The position numbers and the translations under genes were made by a program. Of a stretch of 64,000 nt of DNA, positions 8,668 through 17,688 are shown in pieces. Source of the DNA: Kingella denitrificans ATCC 33394 (GTDB lineage Bacteria > Pseudomonadota > Gammaproteobacteria > Burkholderiales > Neisseriaceae). The notes beneath the pieces were generated by a model that was not told the origin of the DNA, ran no database searches, and saw nothing but the letters and a program-made list of their open reading frames with translations. The DNA lies in assembly GCF_000190695.1 (NCBI RefSeq), contig NZ_GL870929.1, positions 398,102-462,101 of the forward strand, read 5' to 3'. The stretch's first letter is position 1; every line of letters starts with the position of its first letter.

Positions 8668-8696
8668 TTGTTCGGCAGATGGCTTTGCTTTACAAT
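8668..8696 (+). promoter_or_regulatory. Probable promoter of fpr
   Basis: TTGTTC at 8668-8673 and TACAAT at 8691-8696 are 17 bases apart, just after the ferredoxin gene. fpr can therefore be transcribed on its own. Confidence 0.5.
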
Positions 8697-8746
8697 CGTG
8701 CCTTTATTCTAAACCAACGCAATTCATATTGAAGGAATCGGCAAAT

Positions 8747-9526
8747 ATGGCAGCATACAACACCCAGAAAGTCCTGTCGGTACACCACTGGACAGACGCT
8801 TACTTCTCATTCACCTGCACCCGCGACGAAAGCCTGCGCTTTGAAAACGGCCAGTTCGTCATGATCGGCCTGATGGTGGACGGCAAACCCCTGATGCGCG
8901 CATACAGCGTCGCCAGCCCAAACTGGGAAGAACATCTGGAATTTTTCAGCATCAAAGTGCAGGACGGCCCGCTCACCAGCCGCCTGCAGCATTTGAAAGT
9001 CGGCGACGACATCCTTATCAGCAAAAAACCCACCGGCACCCTGATTGCCAGCGACTTCAACGAAGGCGGCAAACACCTGTACCTGCTCTCCACCGGCACC
9101 GGTTTGGCACCGTTTTTGAGCGTTACGCGCGACCCAGACATTTACGAACAGTTTGAAAAAGTCATCCTCGTGCACGGCGTGCGCCACAAAGAAGACCTCG
9201 CCTATTACGACCATTTCACCAAAGATTTGCCCAACCACGAATTTCTGGGCGAAATGGTGCGCGAAAAACTGATTTACTACCCCGTCGTTTCCCGCGAGCC
9301 CTACATCCACCACGGCCGCCTGACCGACCTGCTCAAATCCGGCCAAATCTTCAAAGACATCGGCCTGCCACCGATGAATCCGAAAGACGACCGCGCCATG
9401 TTGTGCGGCAGCATGCCGATGAACCGCGACACCGCCGCCATATTAGACAGCTTCGGCTTGGTGGCATCGCCCAAAACCGGCGTGCGCGGCGATTATCTGA
9501 TTGAACGCGCGTTTGTCGAACAGTAA
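8747..9526 (+). CDS. fpr: Ferredoxin/flavodoxin--NADP+ reductase
   Basis: Fpr moves electrons between NADPH and ferredoxin or flavodoxin through FAD, supporting Fe-S cluster and oxidative-stress functions. The 259-aa protein shows the FAD-binding RAYSVASPN, the NADP-binding STGTGLAPFLS, and MLCGSMPMNRD. The ATG at 8747 follows GAAGGAA at a good distance; an upstream ATG at 8729 is less likely. The C-terminus ends FVEQ, without the common aromatic residue. Two strong DUS terminators follow. Confidence 0.92.
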   Translation: MAAYNTQKVLSVHHWTDAYFSFTCTRDESLRFENGQFVMIGLMVDGKPLMRAYSVASPNWEEHLEFFSIKVQDGPLTSRLQHLKVGDDILISKKPTGTLIASDFNEGGKHLYLLSTGTGLAPFLSVTRDPDIYEQFEKVILVHGVRHKEDLAYYDHFTKDLPNHEFLGEMVREKLIYYPVVSREPYIHHGRLTDLLKSGQIFKDIGLPPMNPKDDRAMLCGSMPMNRDTAAILDSFGLVASPKTGVRGDYLIERAFVEQ

Positions 9527-9551
9527 ACCGAATAATATAAACTGGTTGTTC

Positions 9552-9599
9552 AAAAAGCAGCCTGCACTACTTGGTCTTCCCCTTGTGCAGGCTGCTTTT
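9552..9599. terminator. DUS-pair terminator after fpr
   Basis: AAAAAGCAGCCTGCAC, a loop and GTGCAGGCTGCTTTT form an intrinsic terminator stem followed by T residues. Confidence 0.8.
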
Positions 9600-9647
9600 C
9601 CTTTATCTTTTCATTCAAGCGAAAAAAGCCTTGCCCGTTCACGGCAC

Positions 9648-9691
9648 AAAAGCAGCCTGCACTTTAAAAATCCGAGTGCAGGCTGCTTTTT
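9648..9691. terminator. Second DUS-pair terminator, for the Slam gene on the minus strand
   Basis: AAAAGCAGCCTGCAC and GTGCAGGCTGCTTTTT form a bidirectional terminator 22 bases beyond the Slam stop codon. Confidence 0.8.
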
Positions 9692-9713
9692 CACCTTAAA
9701 AATCAATACACCG

Positions 9714-11252
9714 CTAAAACCGCTTTTCCCATTCCAGCCACACATTGCGCTGCCTGCGGTCGGCCCAATCGTGCGTGCTGTCGATGCGGTTCTCCTGCCA
9801 AACCAACTTCGGCACAGCGCCCCACACGCGCCATTTCGGATACGACAGCGCCACCGTCAGCGAACGTTCGTTGTTGCGCTGCGGCCGCCGCAAAAACGCC
9901 GTGTCCAATGCCGAACCGCGATAGCGCCGCTGCGTATATTGCCCGCGGACTTCCGTGTTCAGGTTGCCCAAAGCCGTCCATTGCGCCAGCCAGCCGGCCT
10001 GCACGCTGTGCCGCACATAGCCCGAAGAATTGGCGCGGCCGCCCACCATGTCGTTGTCCGGGTGCAGGCTGCCCCAGCCGTAGCCCGCGAACAAGAGATG
10101 CTGCGGGCGGATGCGGTACGACAGCGATGCAAACGCATTCCACACCATCCCGTTTTGATGACGCGCGCGTTCCGCCTCGCGGAAATCCTGCCGCATTCCT
10201 TCCAGCGATACGAAGCCTGTCCATTTCGGTGCGAGCTGCCGTTCAAAAGCAGCCTGCACCCCGACGGCATGCCCCAACATATACGGCAACACGCGCTTTT
10301 GTCGCGGCGCTTTGTCGGGGAACTGGCGGCTGCCTGAAAATTGCGCCTGATAAAACGGCAGAATTTCCAGCGATTGCCGCGCATCTTGGAAACGGTAGCC
10401 CAGCGATGCGCGTGCCAACGCATAATCATACGCGCTGCGTTGCGACAGGTAATACGTCGTCCCAGACGCATTCATGCGGAACAGCAGGTTGTGATGGCCG
10501 CGAATCGGCGTGTTCTTTTCGGCATACACGCGGTAGCGCAGCCCCCACGCATTTTCCTGCCGTTCGCGCACGCAGCCCAAAGGCGTGCAATAGGCCTGCG
10601 GCGCGTCATTGATGTTCTTGTCGTACGACAACTGCACGCCGCCCTGAACCTGCCATTGCGTATTTTGGCGGATTCCGTTGCGGTACAGGCGGATGTTTTC
10701 CGCCACCGTGTCGGGCAGTTCGGGCGTTTGCGCCGCTTGGGCAAACAAGGCTTCTGCCTCGCGCCATTGTCGGTCTTCCGCCAGCGTTGCCGCCGAGTCC
10801 AACTGCAAACGCACATCGTCCGGATATTGCCGCTGCACGGCCTGATAATGCGCCGTGGCGGTGGGATAATCTCCGCGCAACCGTGCCAGTTCGGCTTGCG
10901 CATGCTGCCGAAGTTTCGCGTCCTGCTGCTCTTGCGGCAACGTCAAATAGGTAGGCAGCAGCGCGCCGAGCAAAGGCTCGTGGCGCGCATCCACCGCCTG
11001 CCGCAGCATGGCCGCCAACAGTTCGGGGTGTTCGCGCAAATCCTGATTGCGCACCACAACAGGCGCAGCACCTTTCCGTTCAAGTGCAGGCTGCTTTTCA
11101 CCCGCGCCGTCCGCCTCCAACGATTGCAGCCACGGTTGCTGTTGCAGCGATTCGCCGGCCTGTTCTGCGGCCGTTTGCGGCAAAGGTTCCGCCACCGCGC
11201 CCACCGAAATGCCCAATACCAATCCTGAAATAATTTTACGAATAGTTTTCAC
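9714..11252 (-). CDS. Surface lipoprotein assembly modulator (Slam), DUF560 family, probable HpuA exporter
   Basis: Slams are outer-membrane proteins that move specific lipoproteins to the cell surface. The 512-aa protein has a signal peptide (to about residue 21), a TPR-like helical domain (about 75-195), and a 14-stranded-type DUF560 barrel (about 205-512) ending in Trp-Glu-Lys-Arg-Phe, an outer-membrane C-terminal signature. The start codon is GTG. A cysteine pair in YCTPLGC falls in a predicted surface loop. Two DUS copies are in frame (EKQPALE and VQAAFE). It diverges from hpuA with a shared 142-base control region. By analogy with Neisseria meningitidis Slam2, whose substrate is HpuA, HpuA is the likely cargo. 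Confidence 0.88.
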   Translation of the reverse strand: MKTIRKIISGLVLGISVGAVAEPLPQTAAEQAGESLQQQPWLQSLEADGAGEKQPALERKGAAPVVVRNQDLREHPELLAAMLRQAVDARHEPLLGALLPTYLTLPQEQQDAKLRQHAQAELARLRGDYPTATAHYQAVQRQYPDDVRLQLDSAATLAEDRQWREAEALFAQAAQTPELPDTVAENIRLYRNGIRQNTQWQVQGGVQLSYDKNINDAPQAYCTPLGCVRERQENAWGLRYRVYAEKNTPIRGHHNLLFRMNASGTTYYLSQRSAYDYALARASLGYRFQDARQSLEILPFYQAQFSGSRQFPDKAPRQKRVLPYMLGHAVGVQAAFERQLAPKWTGFVSLEGMRQDFREAERARHQNGMVWNAFASLSYRIRPQHLLFAGYGWGSLHPDNDMVGGRANSSGYVRHSVQAGWLAQWTALGNLNTEVRGQYTQRRYRGSALDTAFLRRPQRNNERSLTVALSYPKWRVWGAVPKLVWQENRIDSTHDWADRRQRNVWLEWEKRF

Positions 11253-11319
11253 TTATTAAAATAATTTAAAAATAAATGTTCATTATAACGATTATTTGCA
11301 GTATAATCTTCCAGAAATC

Positions 11320-11338
11320 GATAATTGTTATTATTATT
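11320..11338 (+). promoter_or_regulatory. Fur-box-like site between Slam and hpuA
   Basis: GATAATTGTTATTATTATT matches the 19-base Fur consensus GATAATGATAATCATTATC at 14 positions. A second AT-rich Fur-like stretch lies at about 11279-11300. The site sits 57 bases before the hpuA start, where an iron-dependent repressor would block transcription of hpuAB and possibly the divergent Slam. Confidence 0.6.
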
Positions 11339-11394
11339 TGTTTCATTGTTGAATTTATTTGGTTTGCAAACCGCAACCACAGGAAAGATACGCC

Positions 11395-12417
11395 ATGAAC
11401 CTTCCATCATCCGCATTATCGTTGCTCGCGCTGGCCACATTGGCCGCCTGCGCCGGCGGCAGTGCCATCAACGAACCGCTGACCGCCGCACCGATTCCCG
11501 TTTTGAGGGCTGTCGATACGACATCGCCCAATATTGTGGCAGACACCAGCACCGACCGCGAACAGCGCACGTTCGCCACGCAGGGTGGCTCGGTCAAACC
11601 GTTCACTATCACCAAGCCCAGCCCCTATATTCCTGGCCTGATGCTGACCAATCAGGAAATCCTGTATCAGGCACCGGACGGCAAATATTACGATTTCGGC
11701 ACATACAACACGCTGATTATGCCCTCTTCCAGCACTTCGGCGCGCGTCCTGCCCAACAGCCACCCCATGCAGCCGTTGGACAGCGGCGGCAAAATGATTG
11801 CCTGCTGCACCAACCAAACGTCCACCGGCATGAATGCGCTGCGCTTGAAAAGCATGCAATTCGGCGCATGGATGTCGCCCAGCAAAACCGTCAGCCTTTT
11901 TGCCGGCGGCACACCTGCACCGACAGACACACTGCAAGGCGTCGATACCGCCGGCCGCCCCACCGGCAAGGCAACGTATGAAGTCATCGGCCTGCGCGTG
12001 AAAAACGACCGCGCCGTCACTTCCAGCTACGAAACGCGTTATTCGCCGTACAACACCGGACAAGTCGTTACCGGCTCGTTCTTAACGGTGAACTTCAACA
12101 CCGGCAAACTGGGCGGTACGATTGTCGGCAATTCGGAGTTCGGCGATTCGATTGAAATGCGCGATGTGAACGTGAACGGCAACCAGTTCAGCGGCACTGC
12201 CAGCTCCGGCGGGCATACCGGCCAAGTCAGCGGCGGATTGTTCGCCAAAGAAGAACGCTTTTACAGCGGCACGTTGGAGCATCCTTCCGGCGGCGAAATC
12301 GGCGGCACGGTGAACTTCGGCAGCAACAGCCCGCTGAATGCGTCTTTTGGCGGCACGCGGCGCGAATATAACGCGGCAGACACCAGCACGGATACCTCGC
12401 ATTTGGTCAGCCCGTAA
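11395..12417 (+). CDS. hpuA: Haemoglobin-haptoglobin utilisation lipoprotein HpuA
   Basis: HpuA is a surface lipoprotein that works with HpuB to take haem iron from haemoglobin or haemoglobin-haptoglobin. The 340-aa product has a lipobox LAAC (cysteine near residue 18) followed by Ala-Gly-Gly-Ser. The C-terminal half is a TbpB-like beta-barrel with repeated Gly-rich strands, for example LGGTIVGNSEFGD and FSGTASSGGHTGQVSGG. A CC pair in MIACCTNQT is notable. AGGAAAG precedes the ATG. Identification rests on the lipoprotein type, the length and the hpuB gene that follows. The Fur-like site upstream implies iron repression. Confidence 0.82.
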   Translation: MNLPSSALSLLALATLAACAGGSAINEPLTAAPIPVLRAVDTTSPNIVADTSTDREQRTFATQGGSVKPFTITKPSPYIPGLMLTNQEILYQAPDGKYYDFGTYNTLIMPSSSTSARVLPNSHPMQPLDSGGKMIACCTNQTSTGMNALRLKSMQFGAWMSPSKTVSLFAGGTPAPTDTLQGVDTAGRPTGKATYEVIGLRVKNDRAVTSSYETRYSPYNTGQVVTGSFLTVNFNTGKLGGTIVGNSEFGDSIEMRDVNVNGNQFSGTASSGGHTGQVSGGLFAKEERFYSGTLEHPSGGEIGGTVNFGSNSPLNASFGGTRREYNAADTSTDTSHLVSP

Positions 12418-12568
12418 GTAAAAAGCAGCCTGCACGTTCCAAAGCAGCCTGCAACACAGTCGGCAAACACGGCACGCATACAATTTTATGGTGCCGTTTT
12501 ATACCGTCTTTGCCCTCCAAAAAGCAGCCTGCACCTTAATTTTCCCATACTCATCAAATATATACAAA

Positions 12569-14983
12569 ATGAACACATCTTTCAAACTCTGCATTCTGCC
12601 CATGCTCATTTCCGCAGCGTTTCCCACATGGGCCGCAGAACCCGACAAAGGCACAGAATTAGAAAATGTTAAAGTCATCGGCACGCGCCAACCGCCGCAA
12701 AAACTGGGCGAGCGCCGCACCACCCGCAGAATGATGGACGAACACATGGTGCAGGATATGCGCGACATGGTGCGTTACGACCCCGCGGTGACCGTTGTGG
12801 AAGGCGGACGCGGCAGCAGCAACGGCTTCACCATCCGCGGCGTGGACAAAGACCGCGTCGCCATCACCATTGACGGCCTGGCACAGGCGGAAAGCCGCTC
12901 TTCCGAAGGCTTCCAAGAACTGTTCGGCGCATACGGCAACTACAACGCCAACCGCAATGCCAACGAATTGGAAAACATTTCCGAAGTCACCATCCGCAAA
13001 GGCGCAGACTCGCTCACATCTGGCAGCGGTGCCTTGGGCGGCGCAGTGGCCTATCAAACCAAATCGCCGCGCGACGTGGTCGATGCCGACAAACCGTATT
13101 ACTTCGCCGTGAAAGGCGGCCGCGCCAGCCGCGACAACAGCACCTTCGGCAGCGTGGATGCCGCAGGCTACCTGAAAGGCTTCGACGCGCGCTTCGTGTT
13201 CACCAAACGTTCCGGCCACGAAGTCAAAAACAAAAACGACGGTTCCGTGAAAGAATACCGCAACACGCGCCGAGAAGGCCTGTTCGACCCAAGCCGCGCC
13301 AACAACCACATTTCCGACTGGGGTTCCTACGGCAAAATGCGTGCGTTTGCCGACCCGCAGGAATACACCTCCAAATCCACCTTAATCAAACTGGGCTACC
13401 ACTTCAACGAGCGGCATTATCTGAACTGGATGTATGAAGATTACCGCATGGACCGTGAAACCGAGGAATTGTCCAACCTCTTTGCTGCCGACTTCACCGG
13501 CAGCCCACTCACCACCCAGCGCAACCGCAACGACGTTTCCTACATCAAACGCACTGGCGTGCAATACGAACACACGGCCAACAGCGGATTGTGGGACAAA
13601 CTGACGTTGAACTACAACCGCCAAAACATCCAGATGAGCACGATGACGTGGGATTTGCCCAACGATTTTGCCCAGCAGGGCATGAATGCGCAAGTGTATT
13701 ACTCGCTGCGCCGCATTGTGCAAAGAACCCAGCAAATAGACGCGCGTGCCGAAAAAAGCATCGACCTCGGCCGCTGGAAATGGAATGTGAACTACGGTTT
13801 GGGTTGGAGCAAAGCCACCAACGAAAACGACAACTACACGCGCTGGGTACGCGCCTACAACACACGCGTGACCACGTCAGCGCTCAATGCGGAAGAGCTG
13901 TTTATGGAAGCGGAAAGCCGAAAACGGCATGTGTACTGGAACAACCAATTCCAACTGGGCGATTCGCTGCGCTTGGCCGTGGGTGCGCGCCACGACTGGA
14001 TTCACAACCGCACGCTGCCCAGCGAAAAAGTCATCATGTCCATGCGGCAGGCAGGTTTGGAAAACGCATCGCCGAAATTCAGCGCCACCAGTTACAGCTT
14101 GGGTATCGACTGGAAATTCCTGCCCAACTGGACGGTGATGGCCAAATGGAGCACCGCCTTCCGCGCGCCCACCACCGACGAAATGTGGTTTAACTTCCCG
14201 CATCCCGACTTTACCGTGGAAGCAAACCCGAACCTGAAAGCCGAAACCGCCCGCAATCTGGAATTGGGCATTTCCGGCAAAGGCCGTTTGGGTAACATCA
14301 TGCTGTCCGGCTTTAAAACCGATTACGACAACTTCATCGATTTTGCCTACATCGGCGTGAAACAAAGCAGCTACTACAATCCGGCCACCGGCGCGACCCA
14401 AGCCCGCGATTACCATGCGCCCACTTGGAAAAACGTGAACCGCGATGCCGCGCAAATCAAAGGTTTGGAATTGTCCGGCGAATGGAAGATGGACAGCATC
14501 GGCCTGCCCAAAGGCATGGTGACCACCTTCACCGCTAGCTACCTGAAAGGGCATTCCGTTCAGGAAACCGGCCGCAAAACACCGATTAACGCTCTCGCCC
14601 CGTTCAGCGCGGTGCTGGGTGTCGGCTATACGCGTCCAGGTGGCGACTGGGGCATTAAGGCCAATTTGAGCTACACCCAGCGCAAACGCCCCAGCGAAAC
14701 CGTCCACAGCTACGAAGATTTGGACAACCCCTGGCCGTATGCCAAATACGGGCGCAATTACTATGTGCTCGATTTAATCGGCCATTACCGAATCGGCAAA
14801 CACTTCACCATCCGCGCCGGCGTGTTTAACGTGCTCGACAAGCAATACTACACATGGGACAGCCTGCGCAGCATCCGCGAGTTCGGCATGGTGAACCGTA
14901 TCGACAACAGCACGGGCGCGGGCATCCAACGCTTTTCCGCACCCGGCCGCAACTATATGCTGAACCTCGAAGCCAAATGGTAA
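12569..14983 (+). CDS. hpuB: TonB-dependent haemoglobin(-haptoglobin) receptor HpuB
   Basis: HpuB is the outer-membrane transporter that extracts haem and imports it using TonB energy. The 804-aa protein has a signal peptide (to about residue 23), a TonB-box region near ENVKVIG, a plug domain with GFTIRGVDKDRVAITIDGL and IRKGADSLTSGSGALGG, and a large barrel ending NYMLNLEAKW. The plug matches the haemoglobin/transferrin/lactoferrin receptor class, and the length fits HpuB. The start at 12569 leaves a 151-base gap to hpuA that holds several DUS copies, so the two genes may be co-transcribed or partly separated. Confidence 0.9.
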   Translation: MNTSFKLCILPMLISAAFPTWAAEPDKGTELENVKVIGTRQPPQKLGERRTTRRMMDEHMVQDMRDMVRYDPAVTVVEGGRGSSNGFTIRGVDKDRVAITIDGLAQAESRSSEGFQELFGAYGNYNANRNANELENISEVTIRKGADSLTSGSGALGGAVAYQTKSPRDVVDADKPYYFAVKGGRASRDNSTFGSVDAAGYLKGFDARFVFTKRSGHEVKNKNDGSVKEYRNTRREGLFDPSRANNHISDWGSYGKMRAFADPQEYTSKSTLIKLGYHFNERHYLNWMYEDYRMDRETEELSNLFAADFTGSPLTTQRNRNDVSYIKRTGVQYEHTANSGLWDKLTLNYNRQNIQMSTMTWDLPNDFAQQGMNAQVYYSLRRIVQRTQQIDARAEKSIDLGRWKWNVNYGLGWSKATNENDNYTRWVRAYNTRVTTSALNAEELFMEAESRKRHVYWNNQFQLGDSLRLAVGARHDWIHNRTLPSEKVIMSMRQAGLENASPKFSATSYSLGIDWKFLPNWTVMAKWSTAFRAPTTDEMWFNFPHPDFTVEANPNLKAETARNLELGISGKGRLGNIMLSGFKTDYDNFIDFAYIGVKQSSYYNPATGATQARDYHAPTWKNVNRDAAQIKGLELSGEWKMDSIGLPKGMVTTFTASYLKGHSVQETGRKTPINALAPFSAVLGVGYTRPGGDWGIKANLSYTQRKRPSETVHSYEDLDNPWPYAKYGRNYYVLDLIGHYRIGKHFTIRAGVFNVLDKQYYTWDSLRSIREFGMVNRIDNSTGAGIQRFSAPGRNYMLNLEAKW

Positions 14984-15018
14984 TGCCTCATGCAGGCTGC
15001 TTCCCGAATCCCCCTTCC

Positions 15019-15060
15019 AAAGCAGCCTGCACTTGAAACCCCAACGTGCAGGCTGCTTTT
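15019..15060. terminator. DUS-pair terminator after hpuB
   Basis: AAAGCAGCCTGCAC and GTGCAGGCTGCTTTT form an intrinsic terminator. Single DUS copies lie on both sides, at 14991 and 15101. Confidence 0.78.
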
Positions 15061-15168
15061 GCAGCCGGGCGGAATGTCCGTAACGTAACGCCATCATCAT
15101 GAAAAGCAGCCTGCACCCACTGATTTGAAACCGATTTACCCCAAAACAACCACCCACAGGAGAAAACA

Positions 15169-17571
15169 ATGAACACCGGAAACTTCACTTTAAAAGCCTT
15201 GGCCATTGCGTGCAGCCTGGCACTGACCGCTTGCGGCGGCGGTGGCGGCGGCGGACAACCGAGCACCCAGTCCCGCCCGACCGTGCCGTCCACACCAAGC
15301 GCCGCCAAAACTGCCGCAGATAACGCCATTGCCGATATCGCCGCCAAAGCACAAGCCGTGCAGGCTGCTTTGACGCGCAACCACGATACCGACAATGACG
15401 GCAAAATCTCTGCCACAGAAGCCGCCGCGGCCAACCAAGCCATCAACAATGCCAAAGCCGCATTGCAGGCTGCCATTGCCAATGCAGAAACCAAAGCCCA
15501 AGATGCCGCCTTGTCGCCTGCCGAAAAAACGCAGGCCACCGCCGCATTGACCACCGCGAAAAACAGCGCAAATGTCCGTAACGCGCAGGCTGCTTCCGCC
15601 AACGTGCAACCCACTCCGGCACCCGCACCGCAACCGCCTGCCCCACAACAACCGAGTGCCGCCAAAACTGCCGCAGATAACGCCATTGCCGATATCGCCA
15701 CCAAAGCCCAAGCCGTGCAGGCTGCTTTGACACGCAACCACGATACCGACAATGACGGCAAAATCTCCGCCACAGAAGCCGCCGCGGCCAACCAAGCCAT
15801 CAACAATGCCAAAGCCGCATTGCAGGCTGCCATCGCTGATGCAGAAACCAAAGCCCAAGATGCCGCCTTGTCGCCAGCCGAGAAAACACAGGCCGCCGCT
15901 GCATTGAACGCCGCGAAAAACAGCGCAAATATCCGTAACGCGCAGGCTGCTTCTGCCAACGTGCAGCCCACTCCGGCGCCTGCACCGCAACCACAGCCGC
16001 AACCGCCCCAACCAAGCGCAGCCACAGGCTTCGGCCAAGACAACAACGGCCGCATGAAACCCAATGCCGGCGGCGTTTCCGGCGGCGTGCTCAGTACCGA
16101 TGCTATGCGCCAATCCGATGAAAGCTCATACGGCAGCATTCAAAACCCCGAAGGCCGCAGCAAAAACGAAGTGGTGCTGAACGGCGTGAAAATCGCCACC
16201 GCCACCACCGGCCAAAAACGCTACGAAACCGAAGAGTCCAATAACCAAACCGCAAAATCCATCCACAGTAGCGACATTCTGCCCGACGTGCGCTATGGCG
16301 CGGTGGTCGATACTTCTTCCGGCGTGATGGCCATCCGCCAAGGCCTGTTCGTGCAAGGCACGGCAGCAGGCGCGGACACAGTGGCCGTGAAAACCGGCAC
16401 GGTGGAATACAACGGTACCGGCCTGCATTTCGGCAAACCGAGCAGCGACGCCACTGCCGGCCTGCCGTTCATGACCGCCGACCCGTCATGGGGTGTGAAT
16501 GCGCCCAACACGGAGGATTTGTACACCAGCGGCCGCGCCACTAAAGTGAAAGCCAGCGTGAACTTCGACAATAAAACCATCGGTATCGACATCAGCGATC
16601 CGGGCAGCCGTACCCAAGGTCGTCCGAATGCGTCCGAACTGGCCGGCGCGCCCATTCATTTTGACGGCGTGATTCAAGGCAATTCGTTCACCAATGCGGC
16701 AGGACAAGAGAAAACCTTTGCCGGCGGCTTCTATGGTGCGGCGGCCGACCAGTTGGCCGGTATGTACCGCCTGAATGCGCAAAAAGCCAACGAATCGAGC
16801 GGTGTATTCGGTGCGCAGGCAAGCACAGGCAGCAATACCCCCGCCCCTGCACCCACTCCTTCACCTGCGCCAACCCCAACGCCGACTCCGCCAAGCAGCG
16901 GCGCAGTAACCGAATCGACTTATTATAAACTGCCTGAGCAGCAGCAACTGACCGATGCGAAACTGCCGATGGCCGAAACCAACCAAGCCATCAGCAAAGG
17001 CATCCAAACTTTGGTGGTGGACGGCATTTCTATCGCCCTGCCCGCCGCCAACCAAGGCTTCGAGAAAGGCATGAATTATTATGCATTCAACAATGCGGGC
17101 AATGTGATTGCGGGTGCGGCGCAGATTATGTCGGGTGGCAAAGACCAAGGCCTGCTGTTCGTGCAGGGCAACCTGACGCCGCAAGACCAAATCCCGACCG
17201 GCACGGCCAATTACAGCGGCAAAGTGTTGCACTTCCGCGAGCGCGTGGTGCGGCATGAAAACGGCAATTTGGTGAATGTCGATCCGGGCTATGTATTTAC
17301 TCAAGGCAGCTTCACCGCGAAAGCCGATTTTGCCAACCGCAACCTGTCGGTAACGATTAATTCGGGCGACTACAACTATATGCGCACGAAAGTGTTCACC
17401 GCCAACATCAACGGTAATACGTTCTCCGGCACCGGATCCGACCGCAGCATTGAAGGCGGCTTCTATGGCGCGAATGCAGCCGCGATTGCCGGCAAATACC
17501 AATATTCGGACGGCAGCACCAGCAAATGGAGCGACAGCGGCTTCGGCGTGTTCAGCGGCAACAAGCAATAA
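15169..17571 (+). CDS. Large surface lipoprotein with two EF-hand repeat units and two TbpB-like domains (probable Slam cargo)
   Basis: The 800-aa product has lipobox LTAC (cysteine 22) followed by seven Gly, like other surface-exposed Neisseria lipoproteins. Residues about 45-282 are two nearly identical 119-residue units of Ala-rich helix, each with a canonical EF-hand loop DTDNDGKISATE and a Pro-rich end. Two TbpB-type beta-barrel domains follow (about 285-560 and 585-800), with GGFYGAAADQLAGMY and GGFYGANAAAIAGKY. A Pro/Thr-rich hinge lies between them. AGGAG precedes the ATG. A Slam gene follows, so it is probably that exporter's substrate. The ligand is unknown; a calcium-stiffened stalk carrying host-protein-binding lobes is an inference. 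Confidence 0.85.
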   Translation: MNTGNFTLKALAIACSLALTACGGGGGGGQPSTQSRPTVPSTPSAAKTAADNAIADIAAKAQAVQAALTRNHDTDNDGKISATEAAAANQAINNAKAALQAAIANAETKAQDAALSPAEKTQATAALTTAKNSANVRNAQAASANVQPTPAPAPQPPAPQQPSAAKTAADNAIADIATKAQAVQAALTRNHDTDNDGKISATEAAAANQAINNAKAALQAAIADAETKAQDAALSPAEKTQAAAALNAAKNSANIRNAQAASANVQPTPAPAPQPQPQPPQPSAATGFGQDNNGRMKPNAGGVSGGVLSTDAMRQSDESSYGSIQNPEGRSKNEVVLNGVKIATATTGQKRYETEESNNQTAKSIHSSDILPDVRYGAVVDTSSGVMAIRQGLFVQGTAAGADTVAVKTGTVEYNGTGLHFGKPSSDATAGLPFMTADPSWGVNAPNTEDLYTSGRATKVKASVNFDNKTIGIDISDPGSRTQGRPNASELAGAPIHFDGVIQGNSFTNAAGQEKTFAGGFYGAAADQLAGMYRLNAQKANESSGVFGAQASTGSNTPAPAPTPSPAPTPTPTPPSSGAVTESTYYKLPEQQQLTDAKLPMAETNQAISKGIQTLVVDGISIALPAANQGFEKGMNYYAFNNAGNVIAGAAQIMSGGKDQGLLFVQGNLTPQDQIPTGTANYSGKVLHFRERVVRHENGNLVNVDPGYVFTQGSFTAKADFANRNLSVTINSGDYNYMRTKVFTANINGNTFSGTGSDRSIEGGFYGANAAAIAGKYQYSDGSTSKWSDSGFGVFSGNKQ
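15301..16014 (+). repeat. Two tandem 357-base coding repeats
   Basis: The units start at 15301 and 15658 and differ at only a small number of bases. Each encodes 119 residues including one EF-hand loop and one DUS read as VQAALT. Such repeats can expand or contract by recombination and change the length of the stalk. Confidence 0.85.
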
Positions 17572-17591
17572 CGTTCCGCTCTATCCGCTGT

Positions 17592-17655
17592 GCTATAATC
17601 GCACCGTTTAATTGAGTACCCGAACCTGCTTGCCCCATCGCGGCAGGCAGGTTTT
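17592..17655 (+). promoter_or_regulatory. Extended -10 promoter followed by a terminator-like leader hairpin
   Basis: TGCTATAAT (17591-17599) is an extended -10 box. About 24 bases on, AACCTGCTTGCC and GGCAGGCAGGTT form a hairpin (17623-17653) that runs into TTTT, still ahead of the Slam start at 17689. It looks like an attenuator or a terminator for the lipoprotein gene with a promoter overlapping it. Confidence 0.5.
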
Positions 17656-17688
17656 GTATTACCCGCAACCACCCCAAACCAACGCTTT

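Noticed and set aside
15230..15260. Gly-rich coding stretch after the lipobox as a poly-G phase-variable tract
   Set aside because: The codons alternate GGC, GGT and GGA with no long homopolymer. It is a protein feature of surface-exposed lipoproteins.
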